Notes: generated by a model not told the origin, from the sequence alone. DNA of 64,000 bases from Liolophura sinensis (GCF_032854445.1 NC_088297.1:24933127-24997126); one strand, 5' to 3'. Positions 40,201 to 48,041 are shown, counted from the first letter of the stretch. Translations and numbers: made by a program.

Positions 40201-43200
40201 TTATTTATTTATTTGGCTGGTGTTTTATGCCGTACTCAAGAATATATCACTTATGACGACGGCCAGCATTATTGTGGGAGAAAACCAGGCAGAGCCTGGG
40301 GGAAACCCACAACCATCCACAGACCTTCCCATGTATGTCCTGAAAGGAAGCCCGCATGCGCTGGACTTGAACTCACAGTGCTGGCACTGGTTAGAGGCTC
40401 GAGGGTCATCATGCCGCGCTGGCATGAAAACGCCCTCGGCCACAGAGGCCCCTCTATCGCCTTTATAATGTACAGTTACAAATTTCACTGCTTTGGGAAC
40501 GACAACACTTGCAACTGAACTCAGCATTCCACTGAAACACAGCCCAAACTCACCAGACTGCCCAATACTGAGGAGGAGAGGAATATCACCAGCTCATACG
40601 TCCTGAACTCAGCATTCCACTCAAACACAGCCCAAACTCACCAGACTGCCCAGTACTGGGGAGGAGAGGAATATCACCAGCTCATACGTCCTGAACTCAG
40701 CATTCCACTCAAACACAGCCCAAACTCACCAGACTGCCCAGTACTGGGGAGGAGAGGAATATCACCAGCTCATACGTCCTGAACTCAGCATTCCACTCAA
40801 ACACAGCCCAAACTCACCAGACTGCCCAGTACTGGGGAGGAGAGGAATATCACCAGCTCATACGTCCTGAACTCAGCATTCCACTCAAACACAGCCCAAA
40901 CTCACCAGACTGCCCAATACTTGGGAGGAGAGGAATATCACCAGCTCATACGTCCTGAACTCAGCATTCCACTCAAACACAGCCCAAACTCACCAGACTG
41001 CCCAATACTGGGGAGGAGAGGAATATCACCAGCTCATACGTCCTGAACTCAGCATTCCACTGAAACACAGCCCAAACTCACCAGACTGCCCAATACTGGG
41101 GAGGAGAGGAATATCACCAGCTCATACGTCCTGAACTCAGTATTCCACTCAAACACAGCCCAAACTCACCAGACTGCCCAGTACTGGGGAGGAGAGGAAT
41201 ATCACCAGCTCATACGTCCTGAACTCAGCATTCCACTCAAACACAGCCCAAACTCACCAGACTGCCCAATACTTGGGAGGAGAGGAATATCACCAGCTCA
41301 TACGTCCTGAACTCAGCATTCCACTCAAACACAGCCCAAACTCACCAGACTGCCCAATACTGGGGAGGAGAGGAATATCACCAGCTCATACGTCCTGAAC
41401 TCAGCATTCCACTCAAATACAGCCCAAACTCACCAGACTGCCCAGTACTGGGGAGGAGAGGAATATCACCAGCTCATACGTCCTGAACTCAACATTCCAC
41501 TGAAACACAGCCCAAACTCACCAGACTGCCCAAAACTGGGGAGGAGAGGAATATCACCAGCTCATACGTCCTGAACTCAGCATTCCACTGAAACACAGCC
41601 CAAACTCACCAGACTGCCCAGTACTGGGGAGGAGAGGAATATCACCAGCTCATACGTCCTGAACTCAGCATTCCACTCAAACACAGCCCAAACTCACCAG
41701 ACTGCCCAGTACTGGGGAGGAGAGGAATATCACCAGCTCATACGTCCTGAACTCAGCATTCCACTCAAACACAGCCCAAACTCACCAGACTGCCCAGTAC
41801 TGGGGAGGAGAGGAATATCACCAGCTCATACGTCCTGAACTCAGCATTCCACTCAAACACAGCCCAAACTCACCAGACTGCCCAGTACTGGGGAGGAGAG
41901 GAATATCACCAGCTCATACGTCCTGAACTCAGCATTCCACTCAAACACAGCCCAAACTCACCAGACTGCCCAGTACTGGGGAGGAGAGGAATATCACCAG
42001 CTCATACGTCCTGAACTCAGCATTCCACTCAAACACAGCCCAAACTCACCAGACTGCCCAGTACTGGGGAGGAGAGGAATATCACCAGCTCATACGTCCT
42101 GAACTCAGCATTCCACTCAAACACAGCCCAAACTCACCAGACTGCCCAGTACTGGGGAGGAGAGGAATATCACCAGCTCATACGTCCTGAACTCAGCATT
42201 CCACTCAAACACAGCCCAAACTCACCAGACTGCCCAGTACTGGGGAGGAGAGGAATATCACCAGCTCATACGTCCTGAACTCAGCATTACACTCAAACAC
42301 AGCCCAAACTCACCAGACTGCCCAGTACTGGGGAGGAGAGGAATATCACCAGCTCATACGTCCTGAACTCAGCATTCCACTCAAACACAGCCCAAACTCA
42401 CCAGACTGCCCAGTACTGGGGAGGAGAGGAATATCACCAGCTCATACGTCCTGAACTCAGCATTCCACTCAAACACAGCCCAAACTCACCAGACTGCCCA
42501 AAACTGGGGAGGAGAGGAATATCACCAGCTCATATGTCCCAAATATCATCCCAGTGATCCCCTGGCTAACACCTTTCACAGACGCCTGAAAAATGAAATT
42601 GCCAAATGAAAAATAGGACTGCCAATGTAAATACAAGACTGCCAAAGGGAAATCAAGACTGCCAAACAAGAAATAAGATCACCAAAGGAAAAACAAGCCT
42701 GCCAAAGGATACAGGATTACCAAATGAGAAACAAGATTGCCAAATGAAAAAGAAAAACGAAAAAAAAATGACATTTTATAAACATGAACTTCTCCAATGT
42801 AAAAGGAAATTCTTGTAAGACTTACTCATCTAATTTGTAGCTTTGCAACTTTAGGGGTAATCAACGTACCACAACTGGTATATTAGGGTATTCTGCTTTT
42901 TTCAATTAGTAGATCCATTTTCTTTAGGCCAACAACATTTGCGTACATCTAAATACAATGATTTTACATACATTAGTCTGGGGCTAATCTTTTGGCATAC
43001 AGAATACCCACACTAAATAATCTACCTTCATTAGGAACCTGACAAATCTCCTGACTTAAAGCTACAGCTGAACGAGCGAGAGTCAAAGTCCATCCTGTTT
43101 AATCACTGGTCTCCTGGGTAAAAACCTGTTCAGGGTTACTTTCTTTAAATACTACTTGTTCCGCAATAAAAACTACGTGGAATTATTAAAATGATATGAA

Positions 43201-44537
43201 GTAAATCCCATGGAAGTAGAACTATGGTTCCAATGGGTGTACAATGTACAACACTATTTAACCTCTATCACTCGTGATTCCTCAAAAATAAAATTCCCAT
43301 CAGTTTTCGTAATATTTGCTCAGAGTGGTGTGGTGTGATATTATTCCTTTCGTGATGTTGAATCAAGCAGATATGACATCGAGTAACTATTACAGCAATT
43401 CTGCTGAAATGACATCAAGAGCATTGGACAGTGGAGCATCTAGACATGTGGTTTCACGCCAGTCATGCCATGTGATCTTGCTTGACGTCACACCAGACCA
43501 AAGTGTTTCCATATTATCCAATGCGAATTACAAAAGCGGTTTTAATACATGTACACTGTAACTGATGTTAACAATTTAAGAAAACAATCCAAACTATTTC
43601 GACCTTTATCATATTTCAGTGTTTTTCAGACACACAGGTTTTGACACAAGCATAGCTCTTTAACTTCAGGGTACATAAAAATCTCCTCATGGTACGTACT
43701 TACTTCTTGTGGGAAGAATGGTGCCAACAGAGCAAATGCCGCACTGGCACAAAAGTTCACAAACGCAATAGAAATGAGAGTAAACTTGTGACGAGTGCTG
43801 ATCCTGCGGAATGAGAACTCTGGAGGGTCCTTGGAACCCCCGCAATCAGCACCCTCTGGTGGCCCGTCACTGTTCAGTGATGGGCATGACTGGGTTTGCT
43901 CACCAGAGGAACATTCCATGGCACCATATGTGCTCCAACTCTTGGAGCGTGGCCTGAAAACACCAAGTTTGCTTCTTTTCACTCTTTGTTTACGTGCCTT
44001 CAGTGCATGAGATGGAACCGAGGATGAAAACTGAGCCTCCTTGGTGGCTTGAAATTTGCTGATTTCATTTCCAGAGCAGCTTAATTTACTTTGCTCCGCT
44101 TTTATGGATTTGTTTCCGTCTTCATTAGATGGTGATAATGAAGACATTTGTTCAATTGCTGAGATAGAATCCCTTGAACTGTCATCTTCTGCTTCATTCT
44201 TCAAAATTCTTGACCCTCTCTCGTTTGTTAAATCCTTTTTATGCCCTCTGTCACCATATGACTGAGTTTCAGATTCATGACTCAGTTTCAGAGAAGAGTT
44301 CAGTTCTTGTAAATCTCTTTCTCCTTCTTCATGACCTGTCACAGGTAGGCTGTTAGCTCTTCCCAATTCTCTGTCACCAGAGCTATAATCCTGTTCCTTC
44401 TTACTTGAATCAACAGGTTCATCAAAAACCCCACTGTCAAGCCTGTAACTATAGGAACAGTTGCCAGGAGACTCCTGCCCCCTGTTGCCATAGAAATCAT
44501 CTTGAACTTCACCTTGGGGAGGCAGATCACCCTCCAT
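25135..44537 (-). CDS. SLC18B1: SLC18B1-like vesicular polyamine transporter (whole coding span, 13 exons, one hidden in the gap)
   Basis: This is a major facilitator superfamily proton antiporter. The human SLC18B1 family member loads spermine and spermidine into secretory vesicles in exchange for protons. Twelve exons are read directly, at 44537-43704, 42585-42490, 39778-39705, 36962-36815, 35567-35499, 33815-33679, 32859-32761, 31084-30993, 27465-27370, 26984-26910, 26028-25932 and 25284-25135. All have GT-AG borders and compatible phases, giving about 655 residues. Eleven of twelve helices are visible. The antiporter motif GPPLGG ends helix 5, and a related GPTTLGG lies in helix 11. The helix 6 exon must lie between 35498 and 33816 and is probably in the N run. 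The N-terminal tail before helix 1 is about 248 residues, far longer than the few tens in the human protein. Family assignment is from remembered homology. A paralogue within the SLC18B1-like group cannot be excluded. Confidence 0.88.
25932..26028 (-). CDS. SLC18B1: Transporter exon 12 (helices 11-12)
   Basis: One base plus 32 codons, from TTTTCAG|GTCA to GCT|GTAAGT. It encodes SFLGPTTLGGIVSDKLGFPW then TACICALCYIMA. The GPTTLGG glycines and the DKLGF ending repeat the pattern of helix 5, as expected from the internal symmetry of this superfamily. Confidence 0.89.
26910..26984 (-). CDS. SLC18B1: Transporter exon 11 (start of helix 11)
   Basis: One base, 24 codons and two bases, from CTGTTTTAG|TGCC to TTCGG|GTAGGC. 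It encodes ANGYPESFATYGIVSGLFNS and AFSFG, matching the family segment before the second GP motif. The donor GTAGGC is the weakest in the gene, and its neighbours are nearer the consensus. Confidence 0.88.
27370..27465 (-). CDS. SLC18B1: Transporter exon 10 (helix 10)
   Basis: One base completes a leucine codon, then 31 codons and two bases run to GCAAG|GTTAGT. The acceptor is CCCCACAG. It encodes ELWLEVVSLVLMGLFLGCAL then IPTFKALLDSA, matching helix 10 and its conserved IPTF ending. The alternative AG two bases further on would break the frame. Confidence 0.89.
27485..27640 (-). mobile_element. Faint SINE-like copy in transporter intron 9
   Basis: TTTATTTATTTATCATTTTT, CCCATACTCAAGCATTTATC and TGTGGAGGAAACCAGAG echo family A blocks at low similarity. 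Confidence 0.35.
27740..30900. repeat. 102/105-bp minisatellite filling transporter intron 9
   Basis: About 30 units with ATACATGTATTATCACCAGA, TGTAGGAGATGACGACAAAA and GCATGAGGCAAACAATAA. Units left of about 28640 have GATGACGACAAAA (105 bp). Those to the right lack one GAC (102 bp). Both lengths are multiples of three, so a 1072-codon minus frame and others stay open. No start, splice or family support exists for a protein. Confidence 0.95.
30993..31084 (-). CDS. SLC18B1: Transporter exon 9 (helix 9)
   Basis: Thirty codons plus two bases, from TGTTTAG|GGC to AAATT|GTAAGT. It encodes GYTITMIVGGNILTAVAFVL then IGPAPFLNIK, with the family-typical GP motif closing helix 9. The donor opens an intron almost wholly filled by the 102/105-bp array. 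Confidence 0.9.
31531..32645. repeat. 159-bp tandem repeat, seven copies, in transporter intron 8
   Basis: Units contain CATTTCGGGTATAAACTGAC, GCACAAAGCCAGGGAAGTAG and GGGATTGAACCAGACATCTG. Copies are almost identical, so the expansion is recent. The last motif is B-box-like (GGGATTGAACC), so the unit may have been seeded by a tRNA-derived element. Confidence 0.95.
32761..32859 (-). CDS. SLC18B1: Transporter exon 8 (helix 8)
   Basis: Thirty-three codons in phase 0 at both ends, from ATACAG|TTT to AAG|GTAAAA. It encodes FNLSPFWVGLMFFLAPAVYA then LTAPVFGWIGDNK. The ending PVFGWIGDNK is the second-half equivalent of the conserved major facilitator loop after helix 2. Confidence 0.9.
33424..33612 (-). 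mobile_element. tRNA-derived SINE family C
   Basis: The minus strand reads TTAGGGTGTCGGCCTCGAAG, GACCCCGGGATCAAACCCG (B-box-like), then GGCACTTGCTGCTGCTCGCA and AGGAAATAGGACTGGTTGG. This arrangement of tRNA-like head plus conserved body is typical of SINEs in molluscs. It lies in transporter intron 7, beside exon 7. Confidence 0.6.
33679..33815 (-). CDS. SLC18B1: Transporter exon 7 (central loop and helix 7)
   Basis: Two bases complete a codon, then 45 codons end in phase 0 at GAG|GTAAAA. The acceptor has an uninterrupted T tract before CAG. It encodes the central loop HEVPFEGSLISFFLKPSAF and helix 7, FVITVSIVIGSFGMGFLDP, ending TLAEHFVE. The FGFLDPTL-type ending of helix 7 is characteristic of SLC18B1 and the SLC18 group. 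Confidence 0.9.
34030..34714. repeat. About 20-bp minisatellite ending at the gap
   Basis: Units alternate between GAGGGGTACTGGCTTACATCT and GAGTACTGGCTAATATCT types. On the minus strand many units contain GTAAGCCAGTACC preceded by CTCAGAT, which resembles a 5' splice site. The array meets the N run at the point where exon 6 is expected. Confidence 0.9.
34686..34714 (-). CDS. SLC18B1: Possible visible 3' end of transporter exon 6 at the gap edge
   Basis: Exon 5 leaves in phase 0 and exon 7 enters needing one preceding base, so a missing exon of length 3n+1 must lie between them. It should encode helix 6. The 29 bases beside the N run can be read as FGSTGSTPS plus one G, ending at a usable donor GTGTAAG in exactly the phase needed. 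This would form the hydrophilic loop joining exon 7 (DHEVPFEGS). The sequence also looks like a unit of the adjacent 20-bp array, so the call is tentative. Confidence 0.3.
34715..34914. other. Assembly gap, 200 N
   Basis: Exactly 200 undetermined bases. The round number suggests a scaffolding placeholder, so the true length is unknown. It interrupts the transporter gene between exons 5 and 7, has minisatellite on the left and a truncated SINE on the right, and probably hides the helix 6 exon. Confidence 0.97.
34915..35115 (+). mobile_element. SINE family B, 5' part lost in the gap
   Basis: From GACTGCTTGACCCGTATCAG through TTACTTGCCTTCGGTAAAGC to GTACAACGTTAAACCCAAAG and an ACTC-repeat tail, it matches the inverse complement of the copy at 47.4-47.8 kb. 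The head is hidden in the N run. Confidence 0.7.
35499..35567 (-). CDS. SLC18B1: Transporter exon 5 (helix 5, antiporter motif)
   Basis: Twenty-three codons in phase 0 at both ends, residues 385-407, from TTGCCAG|GGT to CAG|GTGAGT. It encodes GALETFSGFGMMVGPPLGG and ALYQ, which is the major facilitator motif C of proton antiporters (spaced glycines followed by GP and GG). This motif is the best single indicator of the exchange mechanism. Confidence 0.9.
35738..36495. repeat. 44-bp minisatellite, about 17 copies, in transporter intron 4
   Basis: Unit core CATTCAGACATGACACCAGC with TGGCCATTCATATATTGCCA. Two alternating unit types (ATATATTGCCAAGG and ATACATTGCTAAGG or ATACATTGTCAAGG) suggest duplication of pairs. 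Confidence 0.93.
36595..36760 (-). mobile_element. SINE family A, degraded, in transporter intron 4
   Basis: TTATTTATTTGATTGG, a decayed middle, then GAAGCCAGCATGAGCTAGAC and TTGAACTCACACCCACTGCC. Central blocks are deleted. Confidence 0.6.
36815..36962 (-). CDS. SLC18B1: Transporter exon 4 (helix 4 and loop)
   Basis: One base completes the glycine codon begun in exon 3, then 49 codons end in phase 0 at TTT|GTAAGT. The acceptor is GTTTCAG. It encodes the short loop TLDMCPPGTIYI, helix 4 (VMCFLTRSVEALGSSAVLVA) and EFPANVATVF, a segment conserved in the family just before the antiporter helix. Together with exon 3 it completes residues 311-384. Confidence 0.9.
36963..37689. other. Transporter intron 3, near side
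   Basis: Loosely repeated words (CATAGTGCTGCCTCACTCAA, CATAGTGTTGCCTCACTCAA) at 37120-37440 suggest an eroded tandem repeat of about 70-75 bp. A faint SINE-like scrap lies at 37565-37675. Confidence 0.4.
37690..39755. repeat. 72-bp array derived from the end of exon 3 and its donor (about 29 copies)
   Basis: On the minus strand each unit is 53 bases of the 3' part of exon 3 (GTGTTGGTATCTGGAATATG and TGGAGTGTTGTTTGG), the donor GTGAGT and 13 further intron bases. The authentic exon and donor (39705-39778) are the right-hand end of the array. The unit is a multiple of three, giving the 453-codon plus frame and several minus frames that encode nothing recognisable. Confidence 0.93.
39705..39778 (-). 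CDS. SLC18B1: Transporter exon 3 (helix 3)
   Basis: Seventy-four bases, entering in phase 0 after GTTATTCAG and leaving in phase 2 at TTTGG|GTGAGT. It encodes ITKIGAKFMF followed by VVGVLVSGICGVLFG, matching the human helix 3 segment in position and character. The last 53 bases plus 19 intron bases are the unit of the 72-bp array beginning directly at this donor. In the exon frame, the donor itself supplies an immediate TGA if it is not spliced. Confidence 0.88.
40186..40455 (-). mobile_element. SINE family A, near full-length, in transporter intron 2
   Basis: It has the ATTT-repeat tail on the left, the TTTTATGCCGTACTCAAGAA block, the AACCCACAACCATCCACAG block and a diverged tRNA-like head ending GCCACAGAGGCCCC on the right. 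It sits just beyond the exon 2-derived array. Confidence 0.8.
40515..42540. repeat. 88-bp array derived from the end of exon 2 and its donor (about 23 copies)
   Basis: On the minus strand each unit is the last 50 bases of exon 2 (from ACGTATGAGCTGGTG to GGCAGTCTG), then GTGAGTTTGGGCTGTG and the rest of 38 intron bases. The authentic exon (42490-42585) is the right-hand unit. Copies differ from one another at only a few positions, for example GTACTGG against ATACTGG. Confidence 0.96.
42490..42585 (-). CDS. SLC18B1: Transporter exon 2 (helix 2)
   Basis: Thirty-two codons in phase 0 at both ends, residues 279-310, from TTTCAG|GCG to CTG|GTGAGT. It encodes GITGMIFGTYELVIFLSSP and the start of the loop, matching helix 2 of SLC18B1. 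The last 50 bases of this exon, together with its donor and the first 38 intron bases, form the unit of the 88-bp array that follows it on the minus strand. Reading into the intron gives a stop after six residues. Confidence 0.9.
42595..42760. repeat. About 21-bp degenerate repeat before exon 2
   Basis: Seven or so units of AAGACTGCCAAAGGGAAATC type lie in transporter intron 1, immediately upstream of the exon 2 acceptor. Confidence 0.65.
42761..43703. other. Remainder of transporter intron 1
   Basis: Unique sequence with no repeat or exon that I can support. Confidence 0.5.
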
Positions 44538-44626
44538 GTGTTGTGAATAGTTTTCTAAAGATCATTCATGGACAATTCTTTTGTAGTCCACCATTCCATC
44601 GTCCTTTTTCAGAACTCTCCAAAACA
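43704..44626 (-). CDS. SLC18B1: Transporter exon with start codon: long cytosolic tail and helix 1
   Basis: Coding runs 44537-43704 (278 codons, ending in phase 0 at GAA|GTAAGT). The upstream part, 44538-44626, is 5' untranslated and follows a pyrimidine-rich TTTTTCAG acceptor. The ATG at 44537 is preceded in frame by a TGA about 27 bases upstream, so the start is well supported. Residues 1 to about 245 are hydrophilic and rich in Ser, Glu, Asp and Gly, with a basic stretch (KARKQRVKRSK) near residue 190, and look disordered. Helix 1 occupies about residues 252-275 and ends in APFFPQE, the usual position of the family's first helix. The long tail is not typical of the vertebrate protein and may be a regulatory or sorting addition. 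Confidence 0.88.
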
Positions 44627-44944
44627 CTGAAAAATAAAAAAAAGTAGAAAAAAAAAGTCCATTATGAAGATGACATGTCCTCCGTACTATTTCTACATAC
44701 ATTGAAGTATGTGAGATTTATGGGGGGTGAGAACGCAGGGCATAACCCAGGAGTAAACTGCCACACCTTACGTGGTAAACTTCATGACACAATGCATCAG
44801 ATGCCTTAGCAGGAATATGACTGAAATGAACAATCAGAGTTGGTGTACATTGGAACAATGTGACTGTTCTTCTCCGGAGAACAGGTATATGAAAAAACAA
44901 GAAAAACCTTCTCAAATTTCTTATTTTTTCTTCGATATATATAT

Positions 44945-45561
44945 ATATCAGATGGGCATAAAAAAGTGGGCCATGCTTTGACGCTCAATATCTCCGAAAC
45001 CCTCTTATGTCAGCTTCGAAAAATTTACACACTCAAAAGCCATTATGTCCTAAGTATGCAGACCAAATTTCAATTTCATCCTTTCAGATTTCTGTTCATG
45101 GGACCACAACAAAATGAGTCAAAAACGCATGTTCCGGACATTTCAAAATGATGTTCTACCTTGTTTTATCAATAAGGTGATAAATTGGTCCTCCATCTTC
45201 TTCGTAGAAGGCCTGCAAACATTTCTTCCATGAACTCATTCAGTCCTGAATCTCCCTAAGAGTAATTTTTTTTCCAGCAGTCCTTGATGCGTGCTTTTAG
45301 TTCTTCCTCAGTGAATTTTCCCGTGTGACCCTCATGACACCTGACAGGTGATGCAATGTGGGTCACCGGAACGTGCGTTTGTGAGGCTATGTTATCGTCT
45401 TAACCCTGTGTATAGACTACTCAGGCTATGACCTTGAAAACTGGTCAGTATATTAACAAAATCGTGCCACTGGAATTTCTAAAGTTTGAAAGGGTCTGAA
45501 CAAAGGATAATGGAGCAATGCAGCATCAAAGTACGGCCCACTTTTTTATGCCCACCCTATA
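44945..45561. mobile_element. Tc1/mariner-like DNA transposon remnant with terminal inverted repeats
   Basis: The 19-base sequence GGGCATAAAAAAGTGGGCC at 44954-44972 occurs as its exact inverse complement at 45535-45553, and similarity extends inward for another 12 bases or so (CTTTGAcGCT and CTTTGATGCT). The right end is followed by CCTATA and the left end lies in a TA run, consistent with the TA target duplication of this superfamily. The minus strand retains a decayed frame (ENFTEEELKARIKDCWKKNY, about 45.3 kb) that resembles a Tc1-type transposase C-terminus. It is broken by stops and too short to be active. Confidence 0.65.
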
Positions 45562-46681
45562 CATGTACCTACAAACCAGATATATATTAACTCCCTGTTT
45601 TACCTGATGATAATGGTTATGGGGCTGTAAAGTCACTAATGGGGAGATTCAGGACTTCTGTCGGACAAATCATGACATTGAAATACATATACATGACATA
45701 GTACAGGACAACCGTCAACACCAGTACCAACAGCACCTGACTAGATCATACAAAAACTACTTCTGCACATGTATGGTGCACTGCCACTTCATCTGCTGTT
45801 AAAACTGACCTGTCTAAACATGTATTTACAGACTGTTTAAGATAGCAACACAATGCTTCAAAGTTTTAATTTTCCTGTATCAGTACATGTCACCAGCACC
45901 TCCACAATGTTTTCCCAGAAAAAATCAGAATTCTAAAACAGCAGTTTCATTGAGATGTAATTTATGATTAGGAGGTTCCAAGAGCATGATCATTCATTCA
46001 TTATTAATTTAGCGGGGATATCTCTTTCTTGGACAAAATCACATATTACCAAATAAATCCTCTTTTCATACCTCCTCAAAGAATTTAGGAGAATATACTG
46101 GAATCCCCATGTGTGCAGGCCTGTGTTTGCAGACACGATTTTCTCCATGCCTCCATTCCCAAACTACCCCATCAATTTTGTTGAAACTTGCCACACATCT
46201 TGCCTATCATCTGAACTTGTCCTTACATAAGTTATATGGCAATAGAGTAATTAGTTTCATAATTACCCCCAATTAGGACTTTGTATAACAGTGCTGCACC
46301 CCTGAGTTACAATGTCAAACATAGTTTAAGTCCCTACTTTTCTCAAAACCCCCAATAACTTACAATATCATCAAAACATCTGCATGCTTAATAATAATGA
46401 CAGCCTGATTATTTTTTTCTATTCTTGGAAACGTTGAGGAACGGAAGTAGGAAGAGAGGTATTTTGGGCATCCAGATACTTTTTTTTTTTTAATTTCTTT
46501 GTATGTGTAGGTTTTATAATTTTGTTACTTTGCTGGCTCATATATGGTTAAAGTGCTGACTGGCTGCAACTATTAGGCTCTTGTTCAATGAGGCTATGAT
46601 GTTTGTCAGACACCTGCTAAAGGTCAGCGGTTTATTGCCAGTGATCTGGTTTCAAATTCTTAAGTATGATGTTGATTTCCT
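45562..46681. other. Intron sequence, no feature seen
   Basis: AT-rich unique DNA within the inferred first intron of the transporter gene. Nothing I can name. Confidence 0.4.
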
Positions 46682-46808
46682 TTTATTTATTTGATTTGGT
46701 GTTTTATCCCGTACTCAAGGATATTTCACTTACATGACCGCAGCCAGCATTATGGTGCAAGGAAAACGGCCAGAGTCTGGGGGAAACCTACGACCATTCA
46801 CAGGTTAA
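46682..46808 (-). mobile_element. SINE family A, 3' part only
   Basis: TTTATTTATTTGATTTGGTG, CCGTACTCAAGGATATTTCA and GGTGCAAGGAAAACGGCCAG blocks are present. It abuts a tRNA-like head at 46815. Confidence 0.7.
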
Positions 46809-46811
46809 TTT

Positions 46812-47020
46812 CCCTTTAGTTCAGCTGATAAGAGTGCTGGACTTCGGATGTGGAGATATGAGTTCAAATCCTTGTGCGACCCAATGTAAATTTTTCAGCG
46901 CTATGGTCAGACAGAATTTCCCAGAAGAGTGGGTAGGCGCTGGGCCTGTGAATGTACATATGTATGTATGCTTGGAGTTTTACGTCACACAACAATTTTT
47001 CAGTCATTTGATGGTAAGGA
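46812..47020 (+). mobile_element. Possible second tRNA-derived SINE
   Basis: TTAGTTCAGCTGATAAGAGT resembles a polymerase III A box, and GAGTTCAAATCC about 40 bases later resembles a B box. The body ends near GTTTTACGTCACACAACAAT, a motif like the tails of other short elements here. No target duplication was found. Confidence 0.35.
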
Positions 47021-47051
47021 GTCATTAGGTGTGTGTATATACATTGTGCCT

Positions 47052-47233
47052 TCTTATACCAGAATGCTGGCTTCCTCCCCGGCCATACGTGGGAAGGTTT
47101 GTCAGCAACCTGCAGATCGTCGTGGGTTTCAACCGGGCACAGCCAGGTTTTCTCCCACCATAACGCTGGCCGCCGTTGCATAAGTGAAAAATTCTTAAGT
47201 ACGGCATAAAATACCAATCAAATAAATAAATGA
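47052..47233 (+). mobile_element. SINE family A, head missing
   Basis: It runs from AATGCTGGCTTCCTCCCCGG through the body to TCTTAAGTACGGCATAAAAT and an AAATAAATAAAT tail. Confidence 0.75.
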
Positions 47234-47369
47234 ATTCTTACACTTTAACTTCAGTGTTTGCTTGCACAAACTGCCATACAAGTGTTGTCAATGACCATTT
47301 ATTATAACCAAGGCCCCATGAACAGTGAAAACTACAAATTCCAAGACTGGGGTTGAACCTGCACCTTGT

Positions 47370-47852
47370 GAGTGAGTGAGTGCTTGGGGTTCAATGTTGT
47401 GCTCAACAATTTTTCAGTCATATGACGACGGAGGAATCTTTAGGGTGCATGTACGTGTAATGTGCCTCCTTGTTGCAGGACGGATTTCCACCGCTCTTTT
47501 ATCATGCTGCTTCACCGAGAGGACTTACCGAAAGCAAGTAAGCCGCCCCGCCCAAGCCATTATACTGATAAAGGTTAACCAGTCGTTGCACTATCCCCTT
47601 CATGCTGAATGCCAAGCGAGGAAGTTACAACTTCCTCTTACTTACCGAAGGCAAGTAAGCCGCCCCGCCCAAGCCATTATACTAATAAAGGTTAACCAGT
47701 CGTTGCACTATCCCCTTCATGCTGAATGCCAAGCGAGGAAGTTACAACTTCCTCTTTTAAAGTCATAGGTGTGACCACCCAGGATTGATCCTGGATCTAC
47801 AGCTCCTAAAGCGGACACTCTACCAACTGTGCTATCCGGGCTGGTTACCTGC
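47370..47852 (-). mobile_element. SINE family B, full length, with an internal 121-bp duplication
   Basis: The minus-strand head GCCCGGATAGCACAGTTGGT then GATCCAGGATCAATCC is lysine-tRNA-like with A and B boxes. The body contains GAGGAAGTTGTAACTTCCTC, and the tail is an ACTC repeat at about 47370-47385. The central block occurs twice, at about 47522-47640 and 47641-47758, differing at a few positions. Confidence 0.75.
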
Positions 47853-47952
47853 ACCTCGTGTGTTGTTCGGTAGTGAATGAATTAAATCGTAACATTAAGC
47901 TGCACATATTTGGAATTGAATAAAAACAACCAACATAAATTTCCACAGCCTG

Positions 47953-48041
47953 TTCACTCTACATCCGTCGCCACGATATGGCTGAAATATTGCCGATGTG
48001 GCGCTAAACCATAATCATTCATTCATTCACTCTACATCCGT
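47953..48041. mobile_element. 57-bp SINE/LINE tail insertion with perfect 16-bp target duplication
   Basis: TTCACTCTACATCCGT is present at 47953-47968 and again at 48026-48041. Between them lies only a short 3' tail (GATATGGCTGAAATATTGCC and GGCGCTAAACCATAATC) ending in an ATTC repeat, as in extreme 5'-truncated retroposition. The tail resembles one seen in many molluscan short elements. Confidence 0.8.

Noticed and set aside
43316-43561. 81-codon plus frame in transporter intron 1
   Set aside because: No recognisable domain or splice context. Frames of this length occur by chance in 64 kb.
47765-47850. Lysine-like tRNA gene on the minus strand
   Set aside because: The anticodon arm is irregular and the sequence joins directly to the family B SINE body.
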